Shown piece after piece: positions 1 to 13,700 of a stretch of DNA of 64,000 nt; within the stretch, counting starts at the first letter, position 1, and the number at the start of each line of letters is the position of its first letter. The notes beneath the pieces were generated by a model. It was not told the DNA's origin, searched no databases, and saw nothing but the letters and a program-made list of their open reading frames with translations. Origin of the DNA: Odobenus rosmarus divergens (taxonomy: Eukaryota; Chordata; Mammalia; Carnivora; Odobenidae). Location: contig NW_004451008.1 of assembly GCF_000321225.1 (NCBI RefSeq), positions 675,330 to 739,329 on the forward strand. The letters are read 5' to 3'. The position numbers and the translations under genes were made by a program.

Positions 1-615
1 TGTGGAGTCTCCAAACCCAGCAGATCCCTGTGGTGCGCTCCCGCGCCGCTCCTCCCGGGGGCGGAAGGGGAGTCTCCCCAGATCTGCCGCTTGTTGGGTC
101 CCTGCTGGAGGAGCAGTGGCCCGACTGGGCCGCGGATCACAGTCTATGACAACCCCGAGCTTAGAGCCCGCGCCTCGGCTCCGTCTCTGCAGCTGGCTTC
201 CCTGCTCCGATACCTGGCACCCCCGGTCTTTCTGTGACCCCGAGGGTCCTGAGACCACACAGTCCCGCGAGGGTTCCACCCCCCGCTTAGCCACTGGAGC
301 GACGTCCCTCCGCGGAGCCGACTTCTAAAAGTTCCGATTTTGTGCTCCGCGGCTCTAGCACTTGCCAGAAGCGGCCAAGGGAGGCCCCCTCCCCCGCTGT
401 CTATCCTCCTGAATATCGCCTCGGATTCACTTCTCCGCACGTCCTACCTTCCAGAAAGTGGTCGCTTTTCTGTTCAGAGTGTTGTTACTATTCTTATCTT
501 TGATCTCCTTTTGAGTTCGTAGGTGTTCAGAATGGTTTGATCCCTATTCAGCTGAATTCCTGAGAACAGACGAAATCCAGGTCTCCTACTCTTCCACCAT
601 GTTGCTCCGCCCCCC
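1..615 (-). mobile_element. 5' end of a young carnivore L1 (5'UTR), truncated by window edge
   Basis: Read on the minus strand, the GC-rich block starts near 615 with GGGGGGCGGAGCAACATGG and continues leftward. This resembles the beginning of the dog/carnivore L1 5'UTR as I remember it. CpG sites are still frequent, which suggests a young copy. The element's 5' end is inside the window, so the copy is not 5'-truncated; its body and 3' end lie left of position 1. The open frames across this block are by-products of GC richness. Family assignment is by recognition only. Confidence 0.7.
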
Positions 616-1029
616 GAAGTAAGGGAGATTTCTTAATGAATCCAAAGCTTTGTTTTAAAAAAAAATTAAATAAATTTAAATAGAACACTTTCTAACCATG
701 TCCCGAAGTGCATTAGGAATGTCACTGATGCTTTATGCAGGTGATGTGAGGTTAGAGCCCTTTTCCTGATCTAACAAGAACGGTGAACACAGGAAGTCAG
801 GCAGGAAATCTGAACTCACTGAACACGATTGGGACCGAACACTGGGTTCCGAACTATTAGTGTGGCCCAGGACATCAGCTGGAGGGCAGGTGCCAGGGGA
901 GAAGGAAAAAGGTGACAGCCCACATATTCTGATTCGTGTAGAGCCCTGGACACAAACCAGAATCCATTCCTGACCTCCTAGGAGCCTTGACCCATGTGTT
1001 TATTATGGTTTCTTAGGAAAAGTTTAGGA
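616..1029. other. Intergenic sequence, nothing recognised
   Basis: AT-rich stretch near 650-685, then unremarkable sequence up to the SINE. No exon or repeat was recognised. Confidence 0.5.
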
Positions 1030-1234
1030 GGGGCACCTGGTTGGCTCAGTTGTTAAGCATCTGACTTTGGCTCAGGTCGTGATCCCAGGGTCCTGGGATC
1101 AAGCCCCGCATCGGGCTCTCTGCTCAGCGGGGGCCCTGCTTCTCACTCTCTCACTCCCCCCTGCTTGTGTTCCTGCTCTTGCTATCTCTCTCTGTCAAAT
1201 AAATAAATAAAATCTTTAAAAAGGAAAAAAAAAG
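1030..1234 (+). mobile_element. CAN-SINE, upstream of FETUB
   Basis: tRNA-like head (GGGGCACCTGGTTGGCTCAG), CT-rich middle and AATAAATAAATAAAATCTTT tail. The flanks AAAAGTTTAGGA (about 1018-1029) and AAAAGGTTAGGA (about 1235-1246) look like a target-site duplication with one mismatch. It sits about 280 bp upstream of the FETUB start codon. Confidence 0.9.
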
Positions 1235-1246
1235 AAAAGGTTAGGA

Positions 1247-1516
1247 AACAAATTTGTTTACATGACATGTAAATATGAGATTGCTTCAGGGTCCAAGGTT
1301 AGAAACATTGGCAAATCCCATCCAAAGTACTGACTCAGGGAAATCCACGTTTAGAGTTCAAAGAGATACAATGGGACATCGTGTTTCAAAAGCGGGTTAC
1401 CGGTTCAGATTGTGATTACAAAACTGCGCACATTACCTTTACAGAGAGAGCGCTGTGAGCAGCCTGATCCCTATACATCTATATTCTGACTCATCCTGGA
1501 ACTTGTTCCTCACAGA
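1247..1516 (+). promoter_or_regulatory. FETUB: FETUB 5' flank and 5'UTR candidate
   Basis: This 270-bp interval separates the SINE from the FETUB ATG and must hold the transcribed leader and probably the proximal promoter. No clear TATA box is visible. The assignment rests on position only. Confidence 0.35.
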
Positions 1517-1738
1517 ATGGGTCTGCTCCTACCCCTGGTGCTCTGCACACTGGCTGCATGCTGCAGGGCTAGATCTGTACCCGTGCCACCCCCCCCCTTA
1601 TCTGTCCTTCCCCGTGGCTGCAATGACTCAGATGTTCTGACAGTCGCAGGCTTTGCCCTTCAGGACATCAACAGGGACCGAAAGGATGGCTATGTGCTGA
1701 GACTCAACCGAGTGAGCGATGTCCGCGAACACAGACAG
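1517..1738 (+). CDS. FETUB: FETUB exon 1 (coding part)
   Basis: Residues 1-74: signal peptide and start of cystatin domain 1 (RGCNDSDVL, then [20 protein letters not shown]). It ends in ...EHRQ at a CAG|GCAAGT junction, phase 0. Confidence 0.94.
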
Positions 1739-4700
1739 GCAAGTGACAGTCCCTTATCTTGGGCAGGTGCTTACACAAGCTGAGGAGGCCAACCAGGGGA
1801 TGGGACCCCCAGAGACAGGAGTTGGCAGATGCTTTCCAAATTGGAAACCCTGCTAAGAACGTTCCTCTCTTTCCTGCCAGGGTGTGCTATGTGCTCTTGT
1901 TATTGTGCTAATAGTTATCCTGCTCTGACGCTTTGTCTAGTGTCCGACAGGTTATCCAAAATCTCCACAAACATCAGAGACTTTGGCTCTGCTATAAAAC
2001 AGAGACTTTTGGGCCAGTCTTTAGGGGTTTCTGCTTCATGTGGGATGCAGTGCATTTCTCAACCCCCTCTCACAGGTTGACATGGGATCTCTGTTCTATC
2101 TCACACTGGACGTGTTAGAGACTGACTGCCACGTACTCACCAGGAAGGAATGGAAGGACTGTGAGATGAAGCCCCTTCATAGATCGGTAAGTGCCTGTGC
2201 CCGGGCGCACTCCGGAGAAGCTAGGTGCTCTCTGACCTGGGTCAGGATTGCTCAGTGTGTGCCATCTCTTCATTAATATCTCTCAGGCGTGGTTCCCATG
2301 TGGTTATTCCAATACTGTAGAGTTTAGTTTTAAAAGTTTAATCAAGGGAGTTTCTGAGTGTCCCACTGGGAGTCATGACCCCAGAATTGAAAAGTTGCCC
2401 CCAAATTGTTTTCTACCCTCAAGACCCTCCTACAGGCTCTGAGCTAGTGTTTGAATTGTGAGAAAAAATATTTGAGATGTAGTGCTCTGGATGCGTGGCT
2501 AAGGAAGACTATAGAAGCAATGGAGAGAGGGCTTCTTTCTTGGTTTTATTTTGCTTTGTTTCAGTGAACACTGATATGGAAGGTGAGGCTGGGGAGAGGG
2601 AAGGCTTACAGTATGGGAGCTCCCGGAGGTGCCATAGAAGGATTTCCTGGAATCGTAGAACCTAAAAGGCCTCAGAATTCAACCTTTTAGAGGCGACTAT
2701 TGAAGAAGCTTGAAAATAACATAGTCAGCTGTCTTTTGATTCTCAATTATCCTGAGGTTATGTCCATTAATCAGTATGAAACTTTATATTTTGAGTACAG
2801 AACTGTGTTTAGAAATAAACTATTTGATCAAGATATCTTTTCTAGTCATTTAACCAAATTTGTCAAATTGCACCTATCTGGTTTTGAAGAGCAAAGAGTA
2901 TGCTTTTATATTTGTTATAGTGACACTAGCTGCTATAATATATACCCTAAAAAGTGTATGCTGATTCCAACATGATAGAAGTTTATTTCTCACTCATGGA
3001 AAGTTCAAAACAGAAATTCCTGATCAAGAGGGGGCTTTCCTCCAGAAGTGACTTGGATTCCCACGTTCCCTCCACATTGTGGTTCTCGACAGCCACCTTC
3101 AACTCGTGGTTTCTATGACTGCCACGCTTTTCTGCATCAGGCCATGGAAAGAGAAAGAGCATAGTGGACAGGTCACATGGAGAGAACTTCATGGGCCACC
3201 TGGAAATGGTTACAATCACTTCTCACCTTCCTGTGGTTGCAACTCGATTATACACAGTCACACCTAATCTGGAAGGAGGCTGGGAAATGTAGACTCGCTG
3301 TGTTTCAGAAGAAGGTTGACTATTTGCTGATTTGCTGGCAGTTTCTCATACCCCAAACCGCCAAAACTGACCTTAGTTTTTCATTCTTTAAAAAGAAAGT
3401 GTCCAGGGGCACCTGAGTGACATAGTCAGTTAAGTGTCCGGCTCTTGGTTTCGGCTCAGGTTGGTGATCTCAGGGTCGTGAGATCGAGCCCCATGTCAGA
3501 CTCTGCACTCAGCGTGGAGTCTGCTGGAGATTCTCTCTCTCCCTCTCCCTCTGCCCCTCCTCTCTCTCTCTCAAATAAATAAATCTTAAAAAATAAAATG
3601 TTCAATCTAATTTGGGGGACATTTTTAAAAGTCAGAGTTTTTGTTCCACCATTTCATAAAATGTATGTGTTTGTTCCAGGTTTATGGTCAATGCAAAGCA
3701 ATATTTTATGTAAACATGCCAGCAAGGGTTCTCTACTTACCTGCTTATAACTGTACTCTTCGCCCAGGTAAGAGAGCACTCTGATTTTATTCATTTTAAT
3801 AAAATATGGAAAAAGAACATTAAAAAGGGGCTATGCCTAGAGTATACAGGGTTCTCCCATTCTCACTTCCTGTTCATGCCAAGGCCATGTTCTTCTATCC
3901 AGTATTTGCCTCTCCTATGAAGTTCAACTTGTACCACTCTTCTTCCCACAAGCAATCTTCTTAAATAACCTGCTTAAATCCTTTATTATAGAGGGCTGCA
4001 TTAAATCCTAAGTGTTTAGTCTGTTGGAAATGGCTTCATCTCTACTCTGGTCCCCAGGCTCCCTTTCTAGGTCTCTCTGACATTATTTCCCTGACAATAC
4101 CAACTCTGCACTTTCTGCAACTGGATGGATGCTTCGCTATTTTCCGAGCACACATTGTACTTGCCGATGTCCACATCTACTATTTGCCTCCTCCTCTGCT
4201 AAGGATGCCCTCACCCAAAACCCTCTGCCCTTAGAACTTACATTCTTTGAGGACCCTGCCAATGTTGCTTCTTCCATCATGTTCTCTATTCCAGAAAGGA
4301 AAGGTGCTCACCTGTTCTCATTCCTATACAGATTTAGCCTAACCATAGAACAGAGACAACGCGCTGCCTTGATTTGGGTCTCCTATCTTCTATCGAGCAG
4401 AACATGTATTCCTTCTTCCTGCCTGCCAAAGCCCTCCCTCTGTTCCTATTAAGTGTAAGGAGTCCATGGTACTGTTGAATAAACGAACTAAGAATGAGGC
4501 TGGAACTAATGGCATTTCAAATAGGCACGTGAATTCATTCTGGATCCTTCTTTGGAAAGCAAACATCCAAGGCATGGGAAAATAGGATGTGGCTGCTTGT
4601 CAAACTATACGTGAATGTGACTCCCCTGGTGGATCTTGTTCAAGTGCAGATTTCTGATTCTAGAAAGTCTGCGTTTCTAATAAGATCCAGGAGATAACAA

Positions 4701-7700
4701 TGTTGCTGGATCCTTTGGGAGATAAAGCAACAGAGCAAATATTTTATTAGCCACCGTTTAAGCTCCCTGGTTGCGAAGATGAGTCTTCATAAATGAATCA
4801 GAGAACAACCAACAAGGCAGATTGGGATTTAAATGGAAGTCATAGGTGGCAGAGGTATGGGAGGTCAGGAAGTGACCCGTGGGGACGATGGTGCCAGGAG
4901 TGATAAGCTATGGAAATTGCCTCACAGTATGCCCAAATACATGCAAATAAACATACAATTGATCAAAACAATGTATTTGCTCTACAGAAATAACTTCCAG
5001 AAAAGTTCCCTGGCCTGACTTTCATATGACTTTTGCCACCCCCAGCTCCTCCCAATCAGAAATGCTCGCTACGCGTTTAGCATGATTATTCTATCCAGTC
5101 ACACAGTGATTTGACCAATATTTGTTTTCTGGCCCGCTTGTATTTTCTAACTGGGAAGGGTGTGCTTACCTCTGTATGTCATTCAATAAGCATTTGCTAA
5201 GCGCTTACAATGCATTAGACGTTGTATTATGTGTTGGAGACTAAAAGGCGAATAAGACATGACACTAATGAAATCCCAACATTTTAAGACACTCAGTTTG
5301 CCTGACAGAGGCAATGATGGTGGCAGATACTGAGCTCACTGGGGGAAAGTTTTTATATCAATATAACACACATATATTTTTGGACACAATTCCTGGGGTA
5401 AGCACCTTTGTGTGAGGTGAAAAAATCTTGCTTTAATTTTTTTTTTGAATTATGAAAGTAGTACACACTCATTGCAGAATACTCTCTGCTAACAGCTTTC
5501 TTTCTAGATAATGTCTTTTCCATTCATTCCATCCTTGCCAAAATGATTTTTTTTTATCTCTGCTTCTGTTGTGGACGTATGATTTCTGGGATTAAAAATC
5601 ATTAAGCAGTTTCATTTTTAAACTTCTCTCTTTGGCGTCAACAGTTTCTCAAAGAAAGATTCACGGAATGTGTCCTGACTGCCCCGGCACCATTGACCTG
5701 TCAGATCCCAAGGTTCTGGAAGCTGCCCTTGAGTCTCTTGCAAAATACAACAGTGAGAGCACCTCAAAGCAGTATTCTCTCGTCCAAGTAATCCAGACTT
5801 CTAGCCAGGTGAGGTTGAAGTGTCGTTACACCAACAATGTGTCTCATAACTGTTACTGTCAGTTCCTAAGCTGAGAGGTGAATATCAAGGCATTCCTTTT
5901 AATTTGAACAGAAAAGCCTTTTCTTTATTCCCTACTTGGGTAGACCTGATATACATTCAGCCATGTTTCAGTGTCTGAGTTATGCCATGGGATTTCCACC
6001 AGAGTTGTGGGACTCCATTTTACTTCATTGGCCTTAAGGTGAGAAGGGAAATAGACTCATAGGCTCCTTGGTTATTCACTATTTGCTGCTACATTCTTAT
6101 ATTTAATTGACCATGGACCATTTAGCAAGTCAATTTCTGCTTCATCTTAAGGCCTGGAATGGATTGTGAGTTTTACAGGTTAGGGAAAATGAAGGCTCCT
6201 TTGTATTTGGATGATGTTGAATCTATTATATAGAGAAAAGCTAATCTAAAAACTAATCTGTGGGAAGAAAAATCAGCTCACCCAAGGGAAGGTTTTTAGA
6301 GTCCTTTCAAATCCTTAAGAAGGGGAGAAAGTATGGTGATTATGTTTTTTAAATGACAAAATCACAGTGCATGCTTTGATCTTGGTGGGGAATATAGGGA
6401 CAGTAGGAGACCTGTGTTGACAATGACTTTGACTGAGGACATTTGGTTCTCCTAAATAAAATGCTGCCAAACCTGAGTCATTTCTCCATATAGTAAGATT
6501 TGATTTTTTATTTCTCAACTCTCATCTCATACCAGTGGGTGGTTGGCCCTTCCTACTTTGTGGAATACTTAATCAAAGAGTCACCATGTACCAAATCCCA
6601 AGCCAGCAGCTGTGCACTTCAGCCCCATGACTCCGAGGTAAGTATTCCTGAATGTCTTCGTAATTTAAGATTTGTATTCACAAGTCATCTATCAATACTT
6701 ATTGAGCAACAAATTATTACATGAGGTGTTGTAATGCATGAGATGCTTTTCTTCCCCTTAAGTAACAACTGACTAAATAGAGATTGTGCAGGCTCAGATG
6801 CAATTATAAAGGATTTTATTTTATCATAACTGCAATTTTCATCAGCAATATGATGGCTTTGCAAAAAAAAATTAATCGTAGGGCACTGTAAAACATAGAC
6901 GAATCTTCTCAGTGGTTTGTGATGGTCCTGCTTCTATCTGAACAAATCCAGTTACATTTGGAATACAGCATGGTATTCCATTCCTTGGACCACTCTGTAA
7001 GAAGGACAAAGAAGTCAAAGAGGCCTTCTTTCAAAGAATGCATTCAAGAGGGGCAGGGCACCTTGAAACCATTTGAAACACACCTGGTGGGAAATGACAA
7101 TTGACACAATGTCTTGTAGCCCAATTGGGCAAAATGAGTCAAAAGGCTTTTTTCTCTTTATTTACTTACTTATACTAACAGCTTCATTAAGTATAATTCA
7201 CACATCATAAAATTCACCCTTTAAGGTATACAATCCAGTGGTTTTTTTCTTTTCTTTTTTTTTTTTTAGTAGATTCACAGAGTTGTGCCACCATCACCAC
7301 TACATAATTTTAGAATATTTTCATCAGCCCAAAAAGAAACCCCTCACCCAAGCCCCTGGAGACTGCTAATCTATTTATTGTCTATGACTTTGTCTTCTTC
7401 TGGACATTCCATATAATGGAATCATGCTGTGTATGGCCTTTTGTGTCTGCTTTTTTCACTTAACATAATGTTTTCAAGGTCTATCTGTGTTGTAGCATGG
7501 ATCAGTGCTTCATTCCTTTTTATGGCCAAATAATATTTCATTGCATGGATGTACCATGTACTGTTTATTCATCCATTAGTCAATGGATATTTGGGTTGCT
7601 TCCGCCTTTGCGCTCTTATAAATGATGGTGCTGGGAGCGTTTGTATACAAGTTTTTATGTATACTGTGTTTTCATTTCTCCTGGATATATAGTTTGAAGT

Positions 7701-10700
7701 GGGATTGCTGGGTCACACTTTATGTTTAACCTTTTGACTGACTGCCAAGCTGTTTTCCAAAGTGCACCAGTTTTATAATCCGATCTGCAACATATGAGGG
7801 TTTCGATTTCTCCACAATATGTTACTTGCATACTATCGTTAGCTGTCTTTTATTATAGCTCTCTTATTGAGTATGAAGTGGTATCTCATTTTGGTTGTTA
7901 CTTGCATTTTCCTAATGGCTAATGATGTTAAGCATCTTTTAATGTACTTGTTGGTCATTATCGTGTATATATTCTTTGGAGAAATGTCTCTTCAGATCCT
8001 TTGACTATTTTAAAATTGGACTATTTATTTTCTTATTGTTGAATTGTAGGAGTTCTTTACATATTCTAGAGACAATCCCTTAATCACATATATGATTGCA
8101 AATATTTTCTCTCATTCTCTGGATTGTCTATTTTCTTTTCTTTCTTTTTTTTTTAAGATTTTTATTTATTTGCCAGAGAAAAACACAGTGAGAGAGGAAA
8201 CACAAGCAGGGGGAGTGGGAGAGGGAGAAACAGGCTTCCTGCCGAGCAGGGAGCCCGATGTGGGGCTCGATCCCAGGACCCTGGGATCATGACCTGAGCC
8301 GAAGGCAGATGCTTAATGACTGAGCCACCCAGGCGCCCCATCTCTTCATTTTCTTAATGATCTTTGAAGTATAAAAGTTGTACATTCAAATGTACATTGT
8401 ATATTCTACTGTATATTTTTAAAAATTGAAATGCATGTTTTTCTAGTTTTCTTAATAATTACACACTTTAAAAATTAAATACTTAATTACATACTGTAAT
8501 TAAAGATCTAATACCAACCTGCAACAAATAAATTAACATTTTTAGTAAAAAAAAAAAAGTTTTTAATTTCCATGAAGTCCCTCTTATTTATTTTTGTTAT
8601 CATTGAATGTGCATTTGGAGTCATCTCTAAGAAATCATTGCCTAATCCAAGATCACTAAGATTTACTCCTATGTATTCTTCGAAGAGTTTTGTAGTTTTA
8701 GCTCTTATGTTTAGGTTTGTGACCCATACTGAGTCAATTTTTGTATATTGTGTGAGGTAGGAGGTTCAGCTTCATTCTTTTGCATGTGGATGTCCATTTG
8801 TCCTAGAATTATTTGTTGAAAAAACAATCATTTTCCCCCATTTGAGTGTCTTGGCATACTTCTTGAAGATCACTTGACCATAAATGTCAAGGTTTATTTC
8901 TGTACTCTCCATTTTATTCCATGAATCTATATAGCTATCCTTATACCACTGCTTCACTATCTTGAATACCCTAGCTTTGTAGTAAATTTTGAAATTGGGA
9001 CATGTAAGTCCTATTTTGATCTTTTTATTCAAAATTATTTGGGTATTCTGGATCCCTTGCATTTTCATAATAATCTTAGGATCAGCTTGTCATTTTCTAT
9101 TTCTATTTTAAAAAGGTAGTTAAAAATGTGATAAGAATTGCCCTGAATCTATAGACCAATGTGGGACATATTGTCATGTTAACAATATTAAGTCTTTCAG
9201 TCCATGAATATGGATTGTCTTTCCTTTTGTTTAGGACTCACTCAATTTCCTTCAACAATGTTTTGTAGTTTTCAATGTTCAATACTCAGTTATTTGTATA
9301 TCTAAATATCTTATTATCTTTGATGCTAAAATAACGTATTTGTTTCCTTAATTTTATTTTTGAATAGTTTCCTGCAAGTGTATAGAAATACAATTGATTT
9401 TTGCATATTGATCTTGTATCCTGTAACCTTGCTAGACTCATTTACTCTTTCTAATAGTTTTCTAGTAGATTCCTTAGGATTTTCTACATACAAGATCACA
9501 TCATCTGCAATTAGAGATAGCTTTACTTCTTCCTTTCCAATCTGCATGCCTTTTAATTCTTTTTCTTGCCAAATTTCCCTGGCTAGAACTTCCAGTACAA
9601 TATTGAACAGAGGTGGGAAGAGTAGACATCCTTATCTTATTCCTGGGGAAAACATTGAGTATTTCATCATTGAATATGATGTTAATTGTAGGTTTTTCAT
9701 GGATGCCTTCTATTAAATTGAAAAAGTTCTATTCCTAATTTCTGAATGATTTTTAATCAAGAAACAGTGTTAGAGTTTATCAAATGCTTTTTCTGAGTTA
9801 ATGAGATAACCATGGCTTTTTTTCTCCTTTAATCTATTATTATTGTATATAACAATGATTGACTCTTGTATGTTAAAATAATCTTGGAGGCACCTGGGTG
9901 GCTCAGTCAGTTAAGCATCTGCCTTTGGCTCAGGTCATGATCCTAGGGTCCTGGGATCAAGCCCCATGTCAGGCTCTATGCTCAGCAGGAAATTGTTTCT
10001 CCCTTTGCCTGCCGCTCCCCCCTGCTTGTACTCTCTCTCTGTCAAATGAATACATAGAATCTTTTTAAAAAATAAATAAAAATAAAATAATCTTGCACTT
10101 TGGAGATGAATCTCAATTGGTCACGGTATGTAATCCTTTTTCTTAGTTGCTGATTTCAATTTGCCAGTATTTTTTTTATAAGATTTTTCATTTATATTCA
10201 TGAGATATTAATCTATAGTTTTCTTGTATTGTCTCTGCTTGATTTTCATATGAATTTAATATTGGCCTCACAGAATGAGTTGGGAAAATTTTCCTCCTCT
10301 TCTATTTTATTTTGGAGAGTTTGCTAAGGATTGGTGTTCATTTTCCTTTAAATGTTTGGTAGAATTCAGCAGTGGGCCTGAGTTTGTCTTTGTGAGAAGT
10401 TTGGGGTTTTTAAAAATTGTTATTAACAATTCAATCTTTTTACTTGTTTAGTTCTATTCAGATTTTCTGTTTCTTTTAAGTTTTGGTAGTTTGTGTCTTC
10501 CTAGGAATCTGTCCATTTTATCCAAGCTACCTAATTTCTCAGCATACAGGAAGATGTTCATAGTATTCCCTTCTTATTTCTGAGAGATTGGAAGTGACGT
10601 CCCCTCTTTAATTCCAATTTTAGTAATATGAGTCATTTTTTTCTTGGTCAGTCTAAAGTTTTGTCATTTTTGTTGATCTTTTCAAATAATCAACTTGCAG

Positions 10701-13700
10701 TTTTATTTTCCATTTTTGTAATCATCTAGTTCATTTATTTCCTCTCTGCTCTTTATTATGGCCTTCTTTTTGCTTGCTTTGGGATGAGTTTTTTTTTTTT
10801 CCTGTTTCTTAAGGTAGAAGGTTATGTAAATGATATGCTATTTTTTTTCTTTTTTAACAATAGCATTTACATCTACAAATTTCCTTCTAAGCAGTGCTTT
10901 AGCTAATCTCATAAGTTGTGCATGTTTTGTTTTGGTTTCATTCATCTCAAAGTATTTTCTAATTTTCTTTGTGACTACTTCTTTGACCAATTGGCTATAT
11001 AGGAGTATGTCATCTAATATTTGCAAAATTCCCCAATTTTTTTTTATCCATTTCCAAATTCATTCCACTGTGGTTGGAGAATATGCTCCATATGATCTCA
11101 AGTCTTTTAAATTTATTGAAGTTTGTTTTAAAATTTAACATAAGGTATATCCTGGAAAATGTTCCATGTACACTTGAGAAGTGTGTATATTCTACTGTCG
11201 TTAGGTGGAGCATTCTGTAATTATTGGTTTATAGGGTCTTCTGTTTCCTTGTTGATGTTAGGCATAGTTGTTCTATACACTACTGAAAGTGAGGTTTCCA
11301 ACTATTATCGTTGACTTGTATTTATCTCCTTCGAATTCTGTCAGTTTTGCTTATGTTCTTTGGGGCTCTGTTGTTAGGTACATATATATTTACAGTTGTG
11401 TCTTCCTAATAATTGGCCTTTTTATCATTATGAAGTGTTTTTCCTTGTCTCTGTCAACAATTTTTGTCTTAGAGTCAATTTTGTCTGATATTTGTATAGC
11501 CAACCCAGCTTTCTTTTGGTTACTGTTTGCATTATATATTTTTTTCCATCTTTTTACTTTCAAACTATGTGCGTCTTTGAATCTAAAGTGTGTGTCTCAA
11601 AAGCCTTGTATAATTATTCAAGTGAATTTTCTCAAGGAATAATTGGGAAAGCATTTCACCCTATTCTGTAGGATCTCTTCTTCTTGCTTATCAATAACAT
11701 CTTGGGCAGATCCCATAGCTTTCTGGTCATTTTCAATAATAAGAACAATTTTACTTAGGTAATTAAGATTCACTAGCAGGTCTGAAAAGAAATCTGTTCA
11801 ATCAATTCTGAATCAAAACTTCTATCTTATATCCAATGCAAAGCTTTTCTCTCTCTCCATAGCTTCAGCCTAACTCAGAGTTTAGGACCTGCTGTGAGAA
11901 AGGGGGTCGTCTATTCTTTCACTATTTCTCTCCCTTCTGTAATCTTTTGCTTAATTCTTGCTCTTCCAAGTTCCAAGAAGAATGAAAGAGGAGAAGAAAG
12001 AAGAGTACAAAGTCTTTTTTATATAACTGTAGTTGTAGTTTTCTCTTGGTCTACCCTGACCCTCCATAAGACAGGTTCCAGTGCTGGTTCTCTCAAGTGG
12101 TACAGGTGTGGGTTCATCCAGGGGTCCTTTCCTGGAAGGATAATGTATTCTCTAGCTGAGTCCTTGGAACCACCCCTTCTCAGATTCAGCCCCCAGATTT
12201 TCACTACCACATGCCCCTTCTCTGGAAGATTGTCTGTTGGGTAGGTACTTTCAAAAAAGCCTTACCTATGGCATTTGCTTGTCCCAAGGAATTCACACAT
12301 TTTTTACTATTCCAAACAGTGGAATCAGTGTTCCCTTTCCTGCCTTTTCTCCTTACCCTACCATAGTAGGCTCTTTTAGCCAAGATACTGCCTTCAGAAT
12401 GCTCTGAGAGAGAAGCAGATACCAATCTTCATAGCCCATACATCCCCAAACTCTAGGGTTCACATGTTAAGCTTGCTCACAAGCTCCCTCTTTGTGGTTC
12501 ACCCTAGATTCAGCATGAATTAGAGTAGCTCAGCAAATCCTACTCAGAGTGGGAGTAGCCAGGCTCTACTTGGTACAGGTAACTGCAGTCTCTCTAGAAG
12601 ATTCTTTTAGAGAGTGTCCCCTATATGATATGGTGAAGAATTGGAGAAGGAAAAGGCTGAAGCCCTGTTCTCCAAGGACTTTCTACATTAATGGATTTTC
12701 CCATCTTAAGGAATTTCAAATCTCTTTATATAGTCTGGACATAGGTGATAGAGTAAATAAAGAGAAGTTGAAGGAGCTGAGAGGAATTTTGTCTGAGAAA
12801 GGAAAACTCAGGTGGAACATACACAAAAAGCCACTACTATGTGAGAGGTGAGAACAGGTTTTCAAAATGACCCAAGGGTAAAAGTAAGACCAAGAGGTAG
12901 ATGTTCTATAGACACAGATTTCTGCTCGATACAAAGAATTTTCTAATAGTTTGTTCCTCAAGAAATCCTGAGTTTAGGGGCCCCTGGGTGGCTCAGTTGG
13001 TTAAGTGTCCAACTCTTGATCTCAGCTCAGGTTTTGATCTCACGGTCATGAGTTCAACCCTGGCATTGGGCTCTGCACTGGACATGGAGCCTACTTAAAA
13101 AAATAAAAATAAGTTTAAAAAGTAAATCCTGAGTTTCACATCTTTGGAGGAAATTTAGCCTAGTTTGGGTGATTATTTGGTAAAAATGATCTAGAGAGAG
13201 TTGGCTCAGAGCCTACCCATAACATGGTAAGAACATAAAAATGTTGATTGGCTGTGTGTGTACACAAGCAGAAAGCAAGTTGATTTCCATTTATAATCAC
13301 TGATAATCATAATACTCACAGGATGTTGTATTTTCTCTGTCTTTAGCCTGTTGGTCTTTGCAAAGGTTCTGTGACTCAAGGAGAAATAGAAAAGTTTGTC
13401 TCCGTGACTTGTGACTTCTTTGAACCACAGGTATTTTTCAATCTAATTGTTTGTCTTCTCATGAAGAAGAGAGCAGATAATCTAAATCCTAACTGCCCTC
13501 TCCTTTTAATTTCCTAAAATCTGTGATCACCATTTTATTCAGGTTGCCCCAAGGTCACACCCATGGGGTGGCTGGTTAAAGACCAGTCATACTTTTTTTT
13601 CCCCCCCAGTTACAATGTGGTCCTACAGAATAAGTAAGACTCCTTCAGAAACAGAGATATCGTAGCTCGGATGGCTCAGGCCTCTGAAACATTAAATCCA

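Larger units (their letters stand above)
2187..3679 (+). other. FETUB: FETUB intron 2
   Basis: About 1.5 kb. It holds a probable ancient interspersed repeat (2925-3345) and a CAN-SINE (3406-3598). The rest, 2187-2925, shows nothing recognisable. Confidence 0.8.
7140..11700 (-). mobile_element. Long antisense L1 (L1M-type) in FETUB intron 5
   Basis: Reverse-oriented old LINE-1. A 3'UTR-like part covers about 7140-9300, then decayed ORF2 sequence runs to about 11.6 kb. The minus-strand stretch 9326-9547 translates to reverse-transcriptase sequence with [10 protein letters not shown] (the ADD catalytic motif) followed by a [12 protein letters not shown] segment. Upstream ORF2 parts follow in the expected order, with many stops and frameshifts, so it is not active. 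Two CAN-SINEs (8145-8340 and 9887-10082) are inserted in it. Confidence 0.85.

Noticed and set aside
2..440. Overlapping open frames on both strands at the left edge
   Set aside because: They lie in the GC-rich, non-coding 5'UTR of an inverted L1; no protein family fits.
1743..1744. GT four bases after the FETUB exon 1 end as an alternative donor
   Set aside because: It would add 4 nt and shift the frame of all downstream exons; the GC donor at 1739 preserves it.
8092..8292. tRNA-like sequences throughout the window
   Set aside because: The tRNA-like blocks are the heads of CAN-SINEs. They lack intact cloverleaf structure and are followed by SINE bodies.
9326..9547. Reverse-transcriptase-like frame on the minus strand
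   Set aside because: It has the ADD motif but is a short remnant of a decayed L1 ORF2, not a functional gene.
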